Of a stretch of DNA of 16,481 bases, positions 6,541 through 15,362 are shown piece by piece (position 1 is the stretch's first letter; each line of letters opens with the position of its first letter). Position numbers and translations under genes: made by a program. The DNA is from Lentisphaeraceae bacterium. GTDB taxonomy: Bacteria; Verrucomicrobiota; Kiritimatiellia; RFP12; UBA1067. The stretch is taken from assembly GCA_004551905.1 (NCBI GenBank), contig SFPL01000080.1, positions 1 through 16,481 of the forward strand, given 5' to 3'. The notes under the pieces were generated by a model that saw nothing but the letters and a program-made list of their open reading frames with translations, was not told the DNA's origin and ran no database searches.

Positions 6541-8094
6541 TCACTTCTCCGTCGTGAACGGCACGGCAGGCAGGCCCTCCATGTTGTAGAGATCCGCCGC
6601 GCCCATGGGATTCGCGCGATAGGCGTAGCGCACTGCGACCGGCTCGGCGACGTCCTTCGCCGTGACGACGACCTCGTCGCCGTCGATCGTCGCCTCCGCC
6701 CAGTGCCACGACCCGTCCTTCGCCTGTACCGCGAAGCCCCTGAGCGACTTCGTGTCCTTCACCTTCGGCGCGACGCCCGCGCCGTCCGGCTCTTTCTCCG
6801 CCGCGACGAGTCCGCCACCGACATGGTCAAAGGAGATCCGCGCCTCATTGCCCTTGAATGCGACCGACCTGTACCACGGACCGGACGGCACCAGGTCCTT
6901 CTCGCCGTAGACGTCGCGGAGCGCCCACCGCGCAAGGCGCGAGCCGACGTCCTGCTTGTTGGCGGGATGGATGTTCTTCGCATTGCCGATGTCGATCGCG
7001 ACCGCCAGACCCGTCCGCGGCGTCTTCGCGACCGTGCGCCGCTGCGCCTCGCGCACCGGGGCGAAGCCGTTGCCGCCCTTCGGATCGGTCGTTGGCGCGG
7101 TGTAGCTCGCGAGCTGCACGACGTAGAACGGCAGGTCCCTGCCCCACATCCCGCGCCAGTCCGCGATGAGCGTGTCCAGAAGCACTTCGTAGCCGAGGCC
7201 GTCCCCCTCGTTCGCGCAGCCCTGGTACCACAGGACGCCCGCCGGGTTCAGGTGGCGGATCGGACGGATCATGCCGTTGTGGAGGCGGCTTTCGAGCGGC
7301 TGCTCGATGGACGGCCAGAAGTCGTCCCCGAGAGTCTCCTTCTCGCCGCGCATATACGACGCATACGCCTCGTGCCACTCGGCCACCTTGATCCGCCATG
7401 CCTTCATGTCCTTGCCGAGCGGCGATGCCTCGGCCGCCGCGGGACTCAGGAACTCCTGGATGTACTGCCCCGACCAGTTGTCGTCGACAATGCCGATCGG
7501 GATGCCCGTCTTCGCATTGACGTCCCGCGCGAAGAAGTAGCCCATCGCCGTGATCTTCGGAAGCGTCGCCGCATCGGCCGCCCGCCAGCCGGATGTCTTC
7601 AGCGCGAAGTCAATCGGCCAGGCCGAGCTCCTGCGCTCGACCTTGATTGAACGCACGTTCGGGAAGTCTTTCGCGCGCGCGATCTCCTCCTTCTGGTTGA
7701 CGACGTTGCCGAGCATCCCGAACGTCATCTCGGCGTTGGACTGTCCCGACGCGATCCACACGTCGCCCACAAGTACGTCATGGAACGTCGTCTCGCCGAC
7801 GACCAGATCACGACTCTCCTTCGAGACCGCGAGCTTCGCGAACGTCGCCTTCCAATCGCCCTTCGCGTCGGCCGTCGCCTCCAGCGACTGTCCCGCGAAC
7901 GCGACCTTCACCTTCGCGCCCGGCGCGGCTTTGCCCCAGACGGACGTACCCTCGCCGCGCTGAAGCACCATGTGGTCCGAGAAATAGCCGGACACCCGAA
8001 CCGCCGCGGCATCCGCCGCCCAACCTGTCTGCAACGCCACCAGCGCCGCCAGCGCGACCACCGCGCTCCTGTCTGCTTTCATCCTCGTTTTCAT
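6541..8094 (-). CDS. Secreted SGNH esterase, SASA family (sialate O-acetylesterase-like)
   Basis: The protein is 517 residues. An N-terminal signal peptide ('AVVALAALVALQTGWAADA') sends it out of the cytoplasm. It then follows the SASA (PF03629) plan: a beta-sandwich start 'VSGYFSDHMVLQRGE', the nucleophile motif 'DVWIASGQSNAEM' (Ser119), 'NPAGVLWYQGCANEGDG' (about 283-299), and the Asp/His pair in 'DIGNAKNIHP' (Asp368, His376). Such enzymes remove O-acetyl groups from sialic acids, and some members act on acetyl-xylan. The sialidase next to it favours the sialate reading, without proving it. The first ATG was chosen because the -10 TAAAAT lies 9 nt upstream and no Shine-Dalgarno is present; a second in-frame ATG is four codons later. 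It has its own copy of the shared 39-bp promoter. Confidence 0.82.
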   Translation of the reverse strand: MKTRMKADRSAVVALAALVALQTGWAADAAAVRVSGYFSDHMVLQRGEGTSVWGKAAPGAKVKVAFAGQSLEATADAKGDWKATFAKLAVSKESRDLVVGETTFHDVLVGDVWIASGQSNAEMTFGMLGNVVNQKEEIARAKDFPNVRSIKVERRSSAWPIDFALKTSGWRAADAATLPKITAMGYFFARDVNAKTGIPIGIVDDNWSGQYIQEFLSPAAAEASPLGKDMKAWRIKVAEWHEAYASYMRGEKETLGDDFWPSIEQPLESRLHNGMIRPIRHLNPAGVLWYQGCANEGDGLGYEVLLDTLIADWRGMWGRDLPFYVVQLASYTAPTTDPKGGNGFAPVREAQRRTVAKTPRTGLAVAIDIGNAKNIHPANKQDVGSRLARWALRDVYGEKDLVPSGPWYRSVAFKGNEARISFDHVGGGLVAAEKEPDGAGVAPKVKDTKSLRGFAVQAKDGSWHWAEATIDGDEVVVTAKDVAEPVAVRYAYRANPMGAADLYNMEGLPAVPFTTEK

Positions 8095-8103
8095 ATGCCG
8101 CGT

Positions 8104-8142
8104 ATTTTACCACAGAACCGCTGTCAATTTTGTGCGGTGGAC
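8104..8142 (-). promoter_or_regulatory. 39-bp conserved promoter/operator, copy B (esterase gene)
   Basis: On the minus strand: GTCCA, CC, GCAC, A-A-A-A, TTGACA, a 12-nt spacer ending TGTGG, then TAAAAT at 8109-8104. The spacing is identical to copies A, C and D. The distance from the -10 to the ATG is 9 nt. Confidence 0.7.
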
Positions 8143-8215
8143 GAAAAGCAGATCAAAGAGCGGGGAATCGGTCTCTCGACCGCTTGTCAGTGAACGACTC
8201 GGTCGACCGCATCGG

Positions 8216-8623
8216 CTACTGGACGAACAGCACCAGGCCTCCGGGCGAACGGGCCGCCTCGGACGTGTTGCCGTACGCGCCGAGATTGAGGCGCTCACCG
8301 TTCGGCTTCGGCTCGTTCGACCAGTCCGCCGCGGGATCGCCCGCGTCGATCGCCGCAGAGCGGCAACCCGAGCGGACGTGCACGTCGAGCGCAAGCAGTA
8401 CCGGCGAGAACGGCTCCGTGACCCGCGGATTGTTATTCCCCGTCCCAGCCTGCGGCAAGGCGTCCCCGTTCACCCCGGTCGTGAGGGCGAGGAACTCGGC
8501 GCGCCGCGTCACGATAGGATCGATGCGCACCGTGGGGTGCATATCAATATTCGCGTCGTAGTACCTCTCGCCACGCGCAAACCTCGCCAGCGCCTCTGCG
8601 TGAATCCCGCCTGAATGGATCAT
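8216..8623 (-). pseudogene. Orphan C-terminal fragment of a beta-helix surface protein
   Basis: A 135-codon frame from the ATG at 8623 ends with 'AAIDAGDPAADWSNEPKPNG' then 'ERLNLGAYGNTSEAARSPGG'. This is the same C-terminal module found at the end of the 1382-residue protein (about 11206-11310) and once inside it (about 13060-13160). In those proteins the module follows hundreds of residues of beta-helix; here almost none precede it, no signal peptide is present, and the frame starts 38 nt after the sialidase stop. The simplest reading is the tail of a deleted paralogue. Alternatively it is a small gene co-transcribed with the sialidase. The downstream stretch 8150-8215 holds small palindromes (CGGTC-GAGA-GACCG), perhaps a weak terminator. 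Confidence 0.45.
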
Positions 8624-8661
8624 TCCATGCGAAGTGGGATGGTAGTGAACCGAAACGCAAA

Positions 8662-10920
8662 TCAGTTCTCCAATGCGGCGGCGCAGAGCCACTGGCCCGC
8701 CGAGCCGGGCGAGGTCATAAGGACAATCTCGTTCTTGCCCTTCTTGAGATTGACTGTGAGTCGCAGGCCCTGCGAGAGATTGCCAAGGAACGCCCCCATC
8801 CCGCGCGAGCCGTCCGGGCCGTACGAGGACGGCAACTGCCCACCATTCACGAAGACCGTGCCGTAGAAGTCGTTGAGAATCCTGAGAACACGCTTGCCGT
8901 CCTTCTCGCTCTCGACCTCCCATTTGACGTAGGCCGTGAACGCCGGCGCGTACCACGGCGCGAGATTCGAGAGATTCGTCCCGGTGATGCTGCCGACGTC
9001 GATGAGACCGTCGCGGGCGTTGACTTCCTTCTTCGCCAGAACCGGCATCTGCCCGAGCCCGTTGCTCGCCGCATCCTTCGTCACCGTTCCGTAGACCGTC
9101 GCCTTCGTAAGCAGCGTTACGGTCTTCGACTTCACCTCGTCGGCAAACGGCACGATCCTCTTCTGGGGATGCGCCGTCCGGGTCAGCGCCTCCTTCGCGG
9201 GCTCAACCCCCTTCTTCGCCTCGTCGAGCGCGGCCAGCTGGTCAGCCCAGTGCGCCTTCCGATCCTCCACCGCCTTCGCAAGAAGCGCGTCCGCCTCCTC
9301 GATCTTGAAGTGCATCGAGACGATCGAGGGCGTCGCGTTCGCCCACGGACGGAACATCGAGTACGTGTTGATCACGATCTCGCCGTCTTTCTTGAGGTGC
9401 ATGCCCTGGTAGCCGCAGTCATAGGCCGTCCCGTAGTTCGGGAAGAGCTTGATGCGGTAGCCGCCCCTGCCTGTGCCGTCCTTGATCGACTCGTAGGGAC
9501 CCACCCAGGCGATAACCGTGCCGCCGATGAAGCTCTTCGTGTCGCGGAAGACGACGAGATAGCGGCCGTCGTGCAGCTTCTGCACGACATGCCGGTGCCC
9601 CCAGAGCGCGAGCGGCGCGTCCTGGATCGCGCTCCATGTCTTGCCTTCATCCTTCGAAAAGCACATCTGCGAGGGATGCTTTCCGGAGTTCTCGCGAATG
9701 AGCATGCAGAGCTCCTTCTGGTCGGGCGAATAGAAGACCGCCGGTTCGCAGAGCTCGTACCCCTCCTTGCGGGCGACGAGGTTCGGCTTCTCCCACGTGA
9801 GACCGCCGTCACGCGAGACGGAACTGAGGATGTGCAAGGGATTGCCGTCGCCGTTCGCCTGCGGCCCGCGGTGGTAGACGCCGAGATACGAACCGTCCTG
9901 CAGCCGCTCCATGCCGAAGAACGAGATGACACAGCAGAAGTCTGGGCCCATCGGCGGCAGATACTTCCATGTCTGGCCGTCATCCTCGCTCATGATGGAC
10001 GGCATTGCCTCGACGAGCGGACGATCCTTCGGCCCGCGCCAATCCTTCGGATCAACTTCGACAAAGCCCGCGAATACGCGAAGTCGCGCCTTGCCCGTCT
10101 TCGGGTCGACGAACCGAAACGCGACCGGCGCGTCGTGCGACTTGCGGAAGTCTGCGGGAATCTGGCCCGAGATGTCCGTCCACGTGCGGCCGCCGTCCGT
10201 CGACTTCGCCGCCGGACCCGTCGGGCCGCCGTGCGCAAGATCCCAGAAGCAGAACATCGTCTTCTCGTCGGGGAGCATGATGCTCGAGGCGTGCGCGTCG
10301 TAGTACTCCGACTCGTGGATCGTCGAGAAGCGCGAGAGGTCGGTCGTCAGGTCCACCATCACCGGATCATCCGACTTGCCGTCATCCTTCGCCCGACGCT
10401 CCGCGAGCGCGCGGAACTTCGCGTCCATCACCTTGAGGTCTTTCGGCAGCCACGTCCCGCCGCTGCCGCGCGGACGGTTGAAGGAGACGCAGTAGAAGCC
10501 GCGCGTCGAGCTCGCCTTGAGCGAGGCCCACGGTCCGATCCACACGTTCATCCGGAAGCCCGTCGTCGCGTCCATGTCGTCGGGGCACAAGAAGGCGACC
10601 GCAACACGCCCATCGTCGAGCGTGCACATCGTAGCGTCCATGCCGATCATCCCCTCTGGCAGCGGCGCGCCACGGGTAGGCGTTTTCGCGGCCTTGGGAC
10701 GATAGAAGAAGCTTCCGATATTCTTCGGCACAGAGGTCATCTGGAGCGAAATCTCCTCGGTTCTGTCCGGAGAGTCGACCCAGCCGTTCCCGAGCGGCGC
10801 GGCGATCTCAATCTCGCCGTCGTATTCGAACTTCGGCACATCCGCGTCCGGATCGTCCGCCATTGCCATCCCCGCCAGCAGAACCGCCGCGGCCATCACT
10901 GTCATCGTCTTCGTTTTCAT
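8662..10920 (-). CDS. Secreted BNR-repeat sialidase-like glycoside hydrolase
   Basis: The protein is 752 residues from the ATG at 10920. The signal peptide is 'MTVMAAAVLLAGMAMADD'. Four Asp-box/BNR repeats (S-x-D-x-G-x-T-W) mark a beta-propeller: 'STDGGRTWTD' (about 240), 'SEDDGQTWKY' (about 311), 'SRDGGLTWEK' (about 369) and 'SKDEGKTWSA' (about 422). Between them are Arg- and Glu-containing strands ('CEPAVFYS', 'LIRENSGKHPSQ', 'VVFRDTKSF') that could form the sialidase pocket, but the classical FRIP motif is not seen, so GH33 membership is unverified. Residues about 545-580 form a charged helical linker. The last 120 residues look like a jelly-roll ('DFYGTVFVNGGQL ... GKNEIVLMTS') for carbohydrate binding. 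The frame is open further upstream, but the signal peptide and the -10 box 8 nt before this ATG settle the start. Likely role: release of terminal sugars from glycans outside the cell. Confidence 0.78.
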   Translation of the reverse strand: MKTKTMTVMAAAVLLAGMAMADDPDADVPKFEYDGEIEIAAPLGNGWVDSPDRTEEISLQMTSVPKNIGSFFYRPKAAKTPTRGAPLPEGMIGMDATMCTLDDGRVAVAFLCPDDMDATTGFRMNVWIGPWASLKASSTRGFYCVSFNRPRGSGGTWLPKDLKVMDAKFRALAERRAKDDGKSDDPVMVDLTTDLSRFSTIHESEYYDAHASSIMLPDEKTMFCFWDLAHGGPTGPAAKSTDGGRTWTDISGQIPADFRKSHDAPVAFRFVDPKTGKARLRVFAGFVEVDPKDWRGPKDRPLVEAMPSIMSEDDGQTWKYLPPMGPDFCCVISFFGMERLQDGSYLGVYHRGPQANGDGNPLHILSSVSRDGGLTWEKPNLVARKEGYELCEPAVFYSPDQKELCMLIRENSGKHPSQMCFSKDEGKTWSAIQDAPLALWGHRHVVQKLHDGRYLVVFRDTKSFIGGTVIAWVGPYESIKDGTGRGGYRIKLFPNYGTAYDCGYQGMHLKKDGEIVINTYSMFRPWANATPSIVSMHFKIEEADALLAKAVEDRKAHWADQLAALDEAKKGVEPAKEALTRTAHPQKRIVPFADEVKSKTVTLLTKATVYGTVTKDAASNGLGQMPVLAKKEVNARDGLIDVGSITGTNLSNLAPWYAPAFTAYVKWEVESEKDGKRVLRILNDFYGTVFVNGGQLPSSYGPDGSRGMGAFLGNLSQGLRLTVNLKKGKNEIVLMTSPGSAGQWLCAAALEN

Positions 10921-10928
10921 GTGCGCGT

Positions 10929-10967
10929 ATTCTACCACAGACCCGCTGTCAATGTGGTGCAGTGGAC
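10929..10967 (-). promoter_or_regulatory. 39-bp conserved promoter/operator, copy C (sialidase gene)
   Basis: On the minus strand: GTCCA, CT, GCAC, C-A-C-A, TTGACA, a 12-nt spacer ending TGTGG, then TAGAAT at 10934-10929. Flanking bases TTTTC before it and ACGCG after it are also shared with copy B. The distance from the -10 to the ATG is 8 nt. Confidence 0.72.
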
Positions 10968-10970
10968 GAA

Positions 10971-11056
10971 AAGACGAAGAGGTGAAGCCGTCAGTGTCAT
11001 CGTTCACCACGTAGGAATCGGAGATGTCCTTGATCTGCCAGAAGCCCTTGAAGTCA
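10971..11056 (-). pseudogene. Coding-like remnant upstream of the sialidase promoter
   Basis: One minus frame reads 'DFKGFWQIKDISDSYVVNDD' then 'TDGFTSSSF', with strongly biased G/C third codon positions like the real genes here. It has no start codon of its own and runs without a stop through promoter C into the sialidase frame. It looks like the tail of a lost gene that a promoter replaced or invaded. Evidence is only codon character and protein-like composition. Confidence 0.25.
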
Positions 11057-11108
11057 ATACGACAAACCCGAGATAATTAGACCGCAATTTCCCGCCGAAT
11101 GGCTCATT

Positions 11109-11151
11109 AGAACAAAAAGGGAACCCGGGCGCGGCGGCCCGGGTTCCCTTT
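11109..11151 (-). terminator. Strong rho-independent terminator of the beta-helix gene
   Basis: A perfect 15-bp stem AAAGGGAACCCGGGC / GCCCGGGTTCCCTTT (11116-11130 with 11137-11151) with a 6-nt loop is followed on the minus strand by TTTTTGTTCT. It begins about 20 nt after the stop of the 1382-residue protein and insulates the downstream sialidase gene, which has its own promoter. Confidence 0.9.
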
Positions 11152-11170
11152 CGCAGATTATCCCTGTCGG

Positions 11171-14100
11171 TTACCGGACGATGACCATCTGCCCATTGGG
11201 CGAGAGGGCCGCTTCGGACGTATTGCCATAGGCGCCCATGTTCACGCGGCCGCCGTTCGGCTTCGGCTCGTTCGCCCACGCGCTCGCCGGATCACCCGTG
11301 TCAATCGCCAGTGAACTCCGCTTCTCATGGACATCCAGCGCCATGACGCCCGCAAGCGTCTCGGCGTCCGGCTGGAACGCAAGGGTGGCCGTTTTGTTGA
11401 TGTTCGTGACCGAGACGAGCGAATCGAATGCGGCGATCGGCGTAGTGAACTTCGGATTGCCGGTCTTCATGTTGTCGCCAAATGTCAGCGTCGCGTCCTC
11501 CACCGCTGCGACATTCGCCTCCTCAAGGGACGTCACGAACGAGTAATCGACGTCGGCCGACGCCCCCGCCTTCGTTACGAAGATGTCGCTGCCCTGGGTC
11601 GCAGCCGAAATCTGGCGGTTGCCGTAGAAGACCGCGTTCCGCACCTTGACGTCTCCCGCCTTCACCGAAAGTCCTGCCGCACCGGTGGTCGCGTTGGCGA
11701 TATTGTAGGCAAACGTGCAGTTCACGATCTCCGCCGTCCTCTGTCGCGTCTCATCGTTGATCGACAGCGCACCCGACGACAGCGAGGTAAACTTTTCGCT
11801 CTGGCTCGGCAGCTCATTGCCGACGAACAGGCAGTTGGTGATGCCGCAGGTCCACAGACGTGACGACACCGTGTTGGCGAGGGCGATGATGGCGCGCTCA
11901 TATTGGTCATCCCCCGCAATGCCGCGGTTCGCCCGGAACTCGCACCGCGTCAGCGAAATCGGCGTTTCCGTCGCATAAAGCGCCGCGCCGCCGCCCATGC
12001 TGTTGATGTCCATCGCGCCGATCGGCTTCTTCCAGGCGACACCGTTGGTCGTGAACGTGCAGTCCGCAAACGTCGCGCTCTTCAACGAGTCGACCATGAC
12101 CGCCGCGCGACCGCCATGATTTGGTTGCCAGTCCACGTTACCCGTCATGAACGCCGCGTTCCCGCGGAACGTGCAGTTCGAGCAGACGAAGGTGCCGCCG
12201 CCATCCCACTTAGACGCACAGGCCGTGACCGCACGGCCACCATTCTTATAGTGCCATCCGCGACCGAGAAGTCCGTTCGCCGTGAACGCGCAGTTGAGCA
12301 CGTCCACTTCGCCGCCCGACCTGATGCGACAAGAAAGTCCACACGTCAGGGCACGGGCAAAGTCAAAGCCGTCAAGCGTGATTTTCGTAAAGATCGAAAC
12401 CGTGTCCGTCTGGTAGAACTGGAGGCATGTCGAAATGGTGTCTTCGCCGTCCAACAGCGTCATCGCACCCGGTGCGCGCTCGGACGCGCTGCATTCGGAG
12501 CACGCGAAGCCGCCGCGGATCGCGATCGGGCTCGTGAACTGGTAGGTGACACCCTTGACGAGATCGCCCGAATCGGCGGCGACCCAGACCTCCTCCGTGC
12601 CAGAGGGCAGCGAGGCCGTGTCGGCTGGCATGGTCCTCTTCGCGTTGAACCAGTCGCGCCCCGAACCGTCGCCCGTCGCGCCCGCATGCACGTGAAGGAT
12701 GCCCTCGCCGCCGCCCTTTCCATAGGAGGGCGGACACGGATACGTGACCTTTGTCGACATCGCGGCAACGCGCGCCTCTGCGCCGCTGGCCGAAACCGAC
12801 ACCTTGATCTGCAGGTCGCTTCCCTGCACGAAGCAAATTGGGAGGTCTTTGTCGACGACATCCCCGTTCGCAAGCGCCCAGAGCGTTTCGCAGCTGACCC
12901 AGTCCGTGCCATTCGTCGTCCAGAGGATCTCCGCATCCGCGCTGTAGTCCCCTTCGCCGCCCAGACGGAAGGAAACCCGCGGCTGCGACGTTTCATAGGG
13001 AAAGGTCACCGCCAAGGAGCCGTCGACGATCTCCGGCTGGACGGCGGCGGTCGTGTGCGCCTCGGGCGTGTTGCCGTAGGCACCCATGTTCACGCGCCCT
13101 CCGTTTGGATTCGGTTCGTTCGAATAGTCAGAATCAGGGTCGCCCGTGTCAATCGTCGGCGCGGCGTCGGAGCCGGCGTGGACGTCAATCGCCATCACAG
13201 CAGCGAGCGTCGCGTCGTCCGGCTCGAACGCCAGCGTGCCGTTCGTGTTGCCGAACTTCACGACCGAAACAAGCGCGTTGAAGGTGTCGAGGTCCGTCAC
13301 GAACTTCGGGTCGCCCTCGCGCACGCCTTCGCCCAGCGTCAGCGCGCCAGACGTCGTCGAAGCGACATATTTTTCGCCGGTCCCCGTAAAGAGCGAGTAA
13401 ACGGCCTCGGCCGTCGCGTTGGCATCCGAGAGATAGAGGTCGCAGCCCTTGAGTGCGGACGTCATCTGCCGGTTTCCGTAGAAGATTGAGTTCCGAATCA
13501 GGGCCTTGCCGCTCAGGACCGACAGGCCCGCCGAGCCCGTCGTCGAGTTGATGATGTTGTAGGCGAAGGTGCAGTTCTCCACCGACGACTCCGCGGCTGC
13601 GTTCGCGGCATTGATGACCAACGCACCGGACTTGGTCGAGGACGTCGCGCCCGGCGCCTCGTTGGCGACGAAAAGGCAATTGGTGACGCCGCACGACCAG
13701 GGCGCCGTCCCGTTGTTTTCCAATACGACAATGCCGTGCCCGGCGTCATTCTTGGTGCCGAGACCGCGGTTGGCGACGAAGCGACATCCTGTGAGCGAAA
13801 TGGCCTTGCTATGCACATAGAGCGCCGCACCGCCCTGACTCGTCCAGTTATTGCCCAGCGGAACGGACCAGGCGACGCCGTTCGTCGTAAACGTACAATC
13901 GGTGATTTCCACCTTCGCCATGTTATTCGCATACACGGCACCATAGCCCGTCCAATTTGGCGTCCACTGACCCGTGCTGGGGTGGACCGCGGCGTTGCCG
14001 GCGAAAACGCAATTCGAGCAAAGGAGTTCAGACGAATTGTCGCTCTGGTAATTCCAGTTGCGGATCGCCCGGCCGCCCTGCGTCTGCTCCTTGTCAAGGC

Positions 14101-15319
14101 CATTGCCGATGAACCGGCAGGAGCGGAACTCCATCCGCCCTCCGCGCTCATACTGGCCAATGCCCTTCTTGACGGCCTGAAGCGCGGCATTGGCGAATTC
14201 CATCCGCTCGACGACGCCCGTGCCGCCGCCGGAGAAGGCAAACGTCGCGATCACATCCAGCGAGTGCTGACCGTCGACGACGGAGACCGAATTGGATGAC
14301 GCAAACGTGAAGTCGTCCGTTCCCGAGTAACCGCCGCGCAACGTAGCCGTGGAGAACTCAAGTGTCACGGACGGACGATACGCGCCCTCCTTCAGGAGGA
14401 GGACGACTCCCGACGGCAGGTTGGTCAGTGCCTCATCCAGCGGCATCGGACCATCTTCGCCCTCGCCGTCCGTCCACGACAGACCGTTTCTCCCCGGTTT
14501 CGCATCCGCCGTCACACGAACCGTCTTCACGACATTGAACGACTTCTGGACCGAACCGTGCAGTCCGCCGCCAATGCCCTGAACGCCAACAGTCGCCGGC
14601 CCGACCTCCACATTGTGGTCGTATACGACCTGATAGTTCGCGGGGTCGGCCAGGACGCCGTTCTCGTCGAAGACCTGAATACGAGGCGTTGCACCACCGC
14701 TCTTCTGATACCCCGTCGCCTCGCAGTCAACCGTGAAGTTCGGCGTACGGTAAAGCGCAACATCATCAAAACTCAAGCGACCGGCTCCGCGCGTGAAGAT
14801 CAGCTCGATCTCCTTGCCAACCTGATCTTCCGCCACTTCAAACACAATCGACTTCCGCGCATATCCACCGGAGGGATTGTTGAATTCGCCGAGATACGTT
14901 TCGCCCAGATAGGCCTGGATTGTCGCCGCTGTCCAATAGAGCGTCGACGCTAGCGTAAGCGACATCTCCAAGGTATAGGAGCCAGCTTCGGGAAAGACGA
15001 CCGTCTGCTTGGCGGACGGGCTTAAACTCGAATCATGAGGCATGAACGCACACCAGTAGCTGTACGGTGACGCCTTTGCGCCTTTCTGGTGATATGTGGT
15101 ATCATTCGGAGTGGCGATGCCGACGTTGGAGAACGTCCATCCCGTCGGCATGACGGCGTCCGGCGTAGTTGGAGAGCCGTAAGTGCCGCTCGGCAGGAAC
15201 GACCCCTCCTCGAACGATCCATTTTGAACAAGGTTGCCGACAATGACATCGGACCTCCCATCGCCGAACACCGCAACTGCGGCCGCGAGACAACAACAAT
15301 ATCTGATCAGTTTTTTCAT
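11171..15319 (-). CDS. Very large secreted beta-helix surface protein with internal duplication
   Basis: The protein is 1382 residues; the ATG at 15319 has AAAGG 8 nt upstream (a GTG three codons earlier would hide the RBS). Order: signal peptide 'MKKLIRYCCCLAAAVAVFG'; a jelly-roll 'VQNGSFEEGSF ... GAGRLSFDDVALYRTP' (about 30-200), like CBM4/9-type carbohydrate modules; an Ig-like strand set (about 200-270); and a first right-handed beta-helix with repeated 'CxFxxN' turns ('FRSCRFIGNG', 'CSNCVFAGNAA', 'ITDCTFTTNGVAW', 'VTNCLFVANE', 'VENCTFAYNI'). This closes with 'NGGRVNMGAYGNTPEA' (about 735-750). A beta-sandwich linker follows, then a second beta-helix that repeats the first in order and ends 'NMGAYGNTSEAALSPNG'. 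It may be an adhesin or polysaccharide-binding or lyase-like protein; no catalytic residues can be assigned. No LPXTG, PEP-CTERM or dockerin tail is seen. Confidence 0.8.
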   Translation of the reverse strand: MKKLIRYCCCLAAAVAVFGDGRSDVIVGNLVQNGSFEEGSFLPSGTYGSPTTPDAVMPTGWTFSNVGIATPNDTTYHQKGAKASPYSYWCAFMPHDSSLSPSAKQTVVFPEAGSYTLEMSLTLASTLYWTAATIQAYLGETYLGEFNNPSGGYARKSIVFEVAEDQVGKEIELIFTRGAGRLSFDDVALYRTPNFTVDCEATGYQKSGGATPRIQVFDENGVLADPANYQVVYDHNVEVGPATVGVQGIGGGLHGSVQKSFNVVKTVRVTADAKPGRNGLSWTDGEGEDGPMPLDEALTNLPSGVVLLLKEGAYRPSVTLEFSTATLRGGYSGTDDFTFASSNSVSVVDGQHSLDVIATFAFSGGGTGVVERMEFANAALQAVKKGIGQYERGGRMEFRSCRFIGNGLDKEQTQGGRAIRNWNYQSDNSSELLCSNCVFAGNAAVHPSTGQWTPNWTGYGAVYANNMAKVEITDCTFTTNGVAWSVPLGNNWTSQGGAALYVHSKAISLTGCRFVANRGLGTKNDAGHGIVVLENNGTAPWSCGVTNCLFVANEAPGATSSTKSGALVINAANAAAESSVENCTFAYNIINSTTGSAGLSVLSGKALIRNSIFYGNRQMTSALKGCDLYLSDANATAEAVYSLFTGTGEKYVASTTSGALTLGEGVREGDPKFVTDLDTFNALVSVVKFGNTNGTLAFEPDDATLAAVMAIDVHAGSDAAPTIDTGDPDSDYSNEPNPNGGRVNMGAYGNTPEAHTTAAVQPEIVDGSLAVTFPYETSQPRVSFRLGGEGDYSADAEILWTTNGTDWVSCETLWALANGDVVDKDLPICFVQGSDLQIKVSVSASGAEARVAAMSTKVTYPCPPSYGKGGGEGILHVHAGATGDGSGRDWFNAKRTMPADTASLPSGTEEVWVAADSGDLVKGVTYQFTSPIAIRGGFACSECSASERAPGAMTLLDGEDTISTCLQFYQTDTVSIFTKITLDGFDFARALTCGLSCRIRSGGEVDVLNCAFTANGLLGRGWHYKNGGRAVTACASKWDGGGTFVCSNCTFRGNAAFMTGNVDWQPNHGGRAAVMVDSLKSATFADCTFTTNGVAWKKPIGAMDINSMGGGAALYATETPISLTRCEFRANRGIAGDDQYERAIIALANTVSSRLWTCGITNCLFVGNELPSQSEKFTSLSSGALSINDETRQRTAEIVNCTFAYNIANATTGAAGLSVKAGDVKVRNAVFYGNRQISAATQGSDIFVTKAGASADVDYSFVTSLEEANVAAVEDATLTFGDNMKTGNPKFTTPIAAFDSLVSVTNINKTATLAFQPDAETLAGVMALDVHEKRSSLAIDTGDPASAWANEPKPNGGRVNMGAYGNTSEAALSPNGQMVIVR
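11206..11310 (-). repeat. C-terminal 'IDTGDP...GAYGNT' module, copy 1
   Basis: It encodes 'AIDTGDPASAWANEPKPNGG' and 'RVNMGAYGNTSEAA'. It is closely similar at DNA and protein level to the internal copy at about 13060-13160 and the orphan copy at about 8250-8350. Confidence 0.7.
13060..13160 (-). repeat. 'IDTGDP...GAYGNT' module, internal copy 2
   Basis: It encodes 'TIDTGDPDSDYSNEPNPNGG' and 'RVNMGAYGNTPEAH'. It lies about 1850 nt (about 616 residues) from copy 1, which sets the period of the protein's internal duplication. Confidence 0.7.
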
Positions 15320-15362
15320 GCCGTACACCTTTCGGGGAAACCTATCCCCAATTTCATTCTGA

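Noticed and set aside
6256..7650. 464-residue plus-strand frame opposite the esterase
   Set aside because: Arg-rich antisense shadow; the esterase frame has the complete SGNH catalytic motifs.
10929..10952. TTGACA read as a normal sigma-70 -35 box in the shared promoter
   Set aside because: The spacer to the -10 is 12 bp in all four copies, not 16-18, so it cannot serve as a standard -35.
9169..11076. 635-residue plus-strand frame opposite the sialidase
   Set aside because: Arg/His/Val-rich composition typical of the antisense of a high-GC gene; no domain, no ribosome-binding site. The minus strand carries clear Asp-boxes and a signal peptide.
11903..13489. 528-residue plus-strand frame opposite the beta-helix gene
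   Set aside because: Antisense shadow with strong Arg/Val bias and no recognisable motif; the minus-strand protein has ordered repeats and a terminator.
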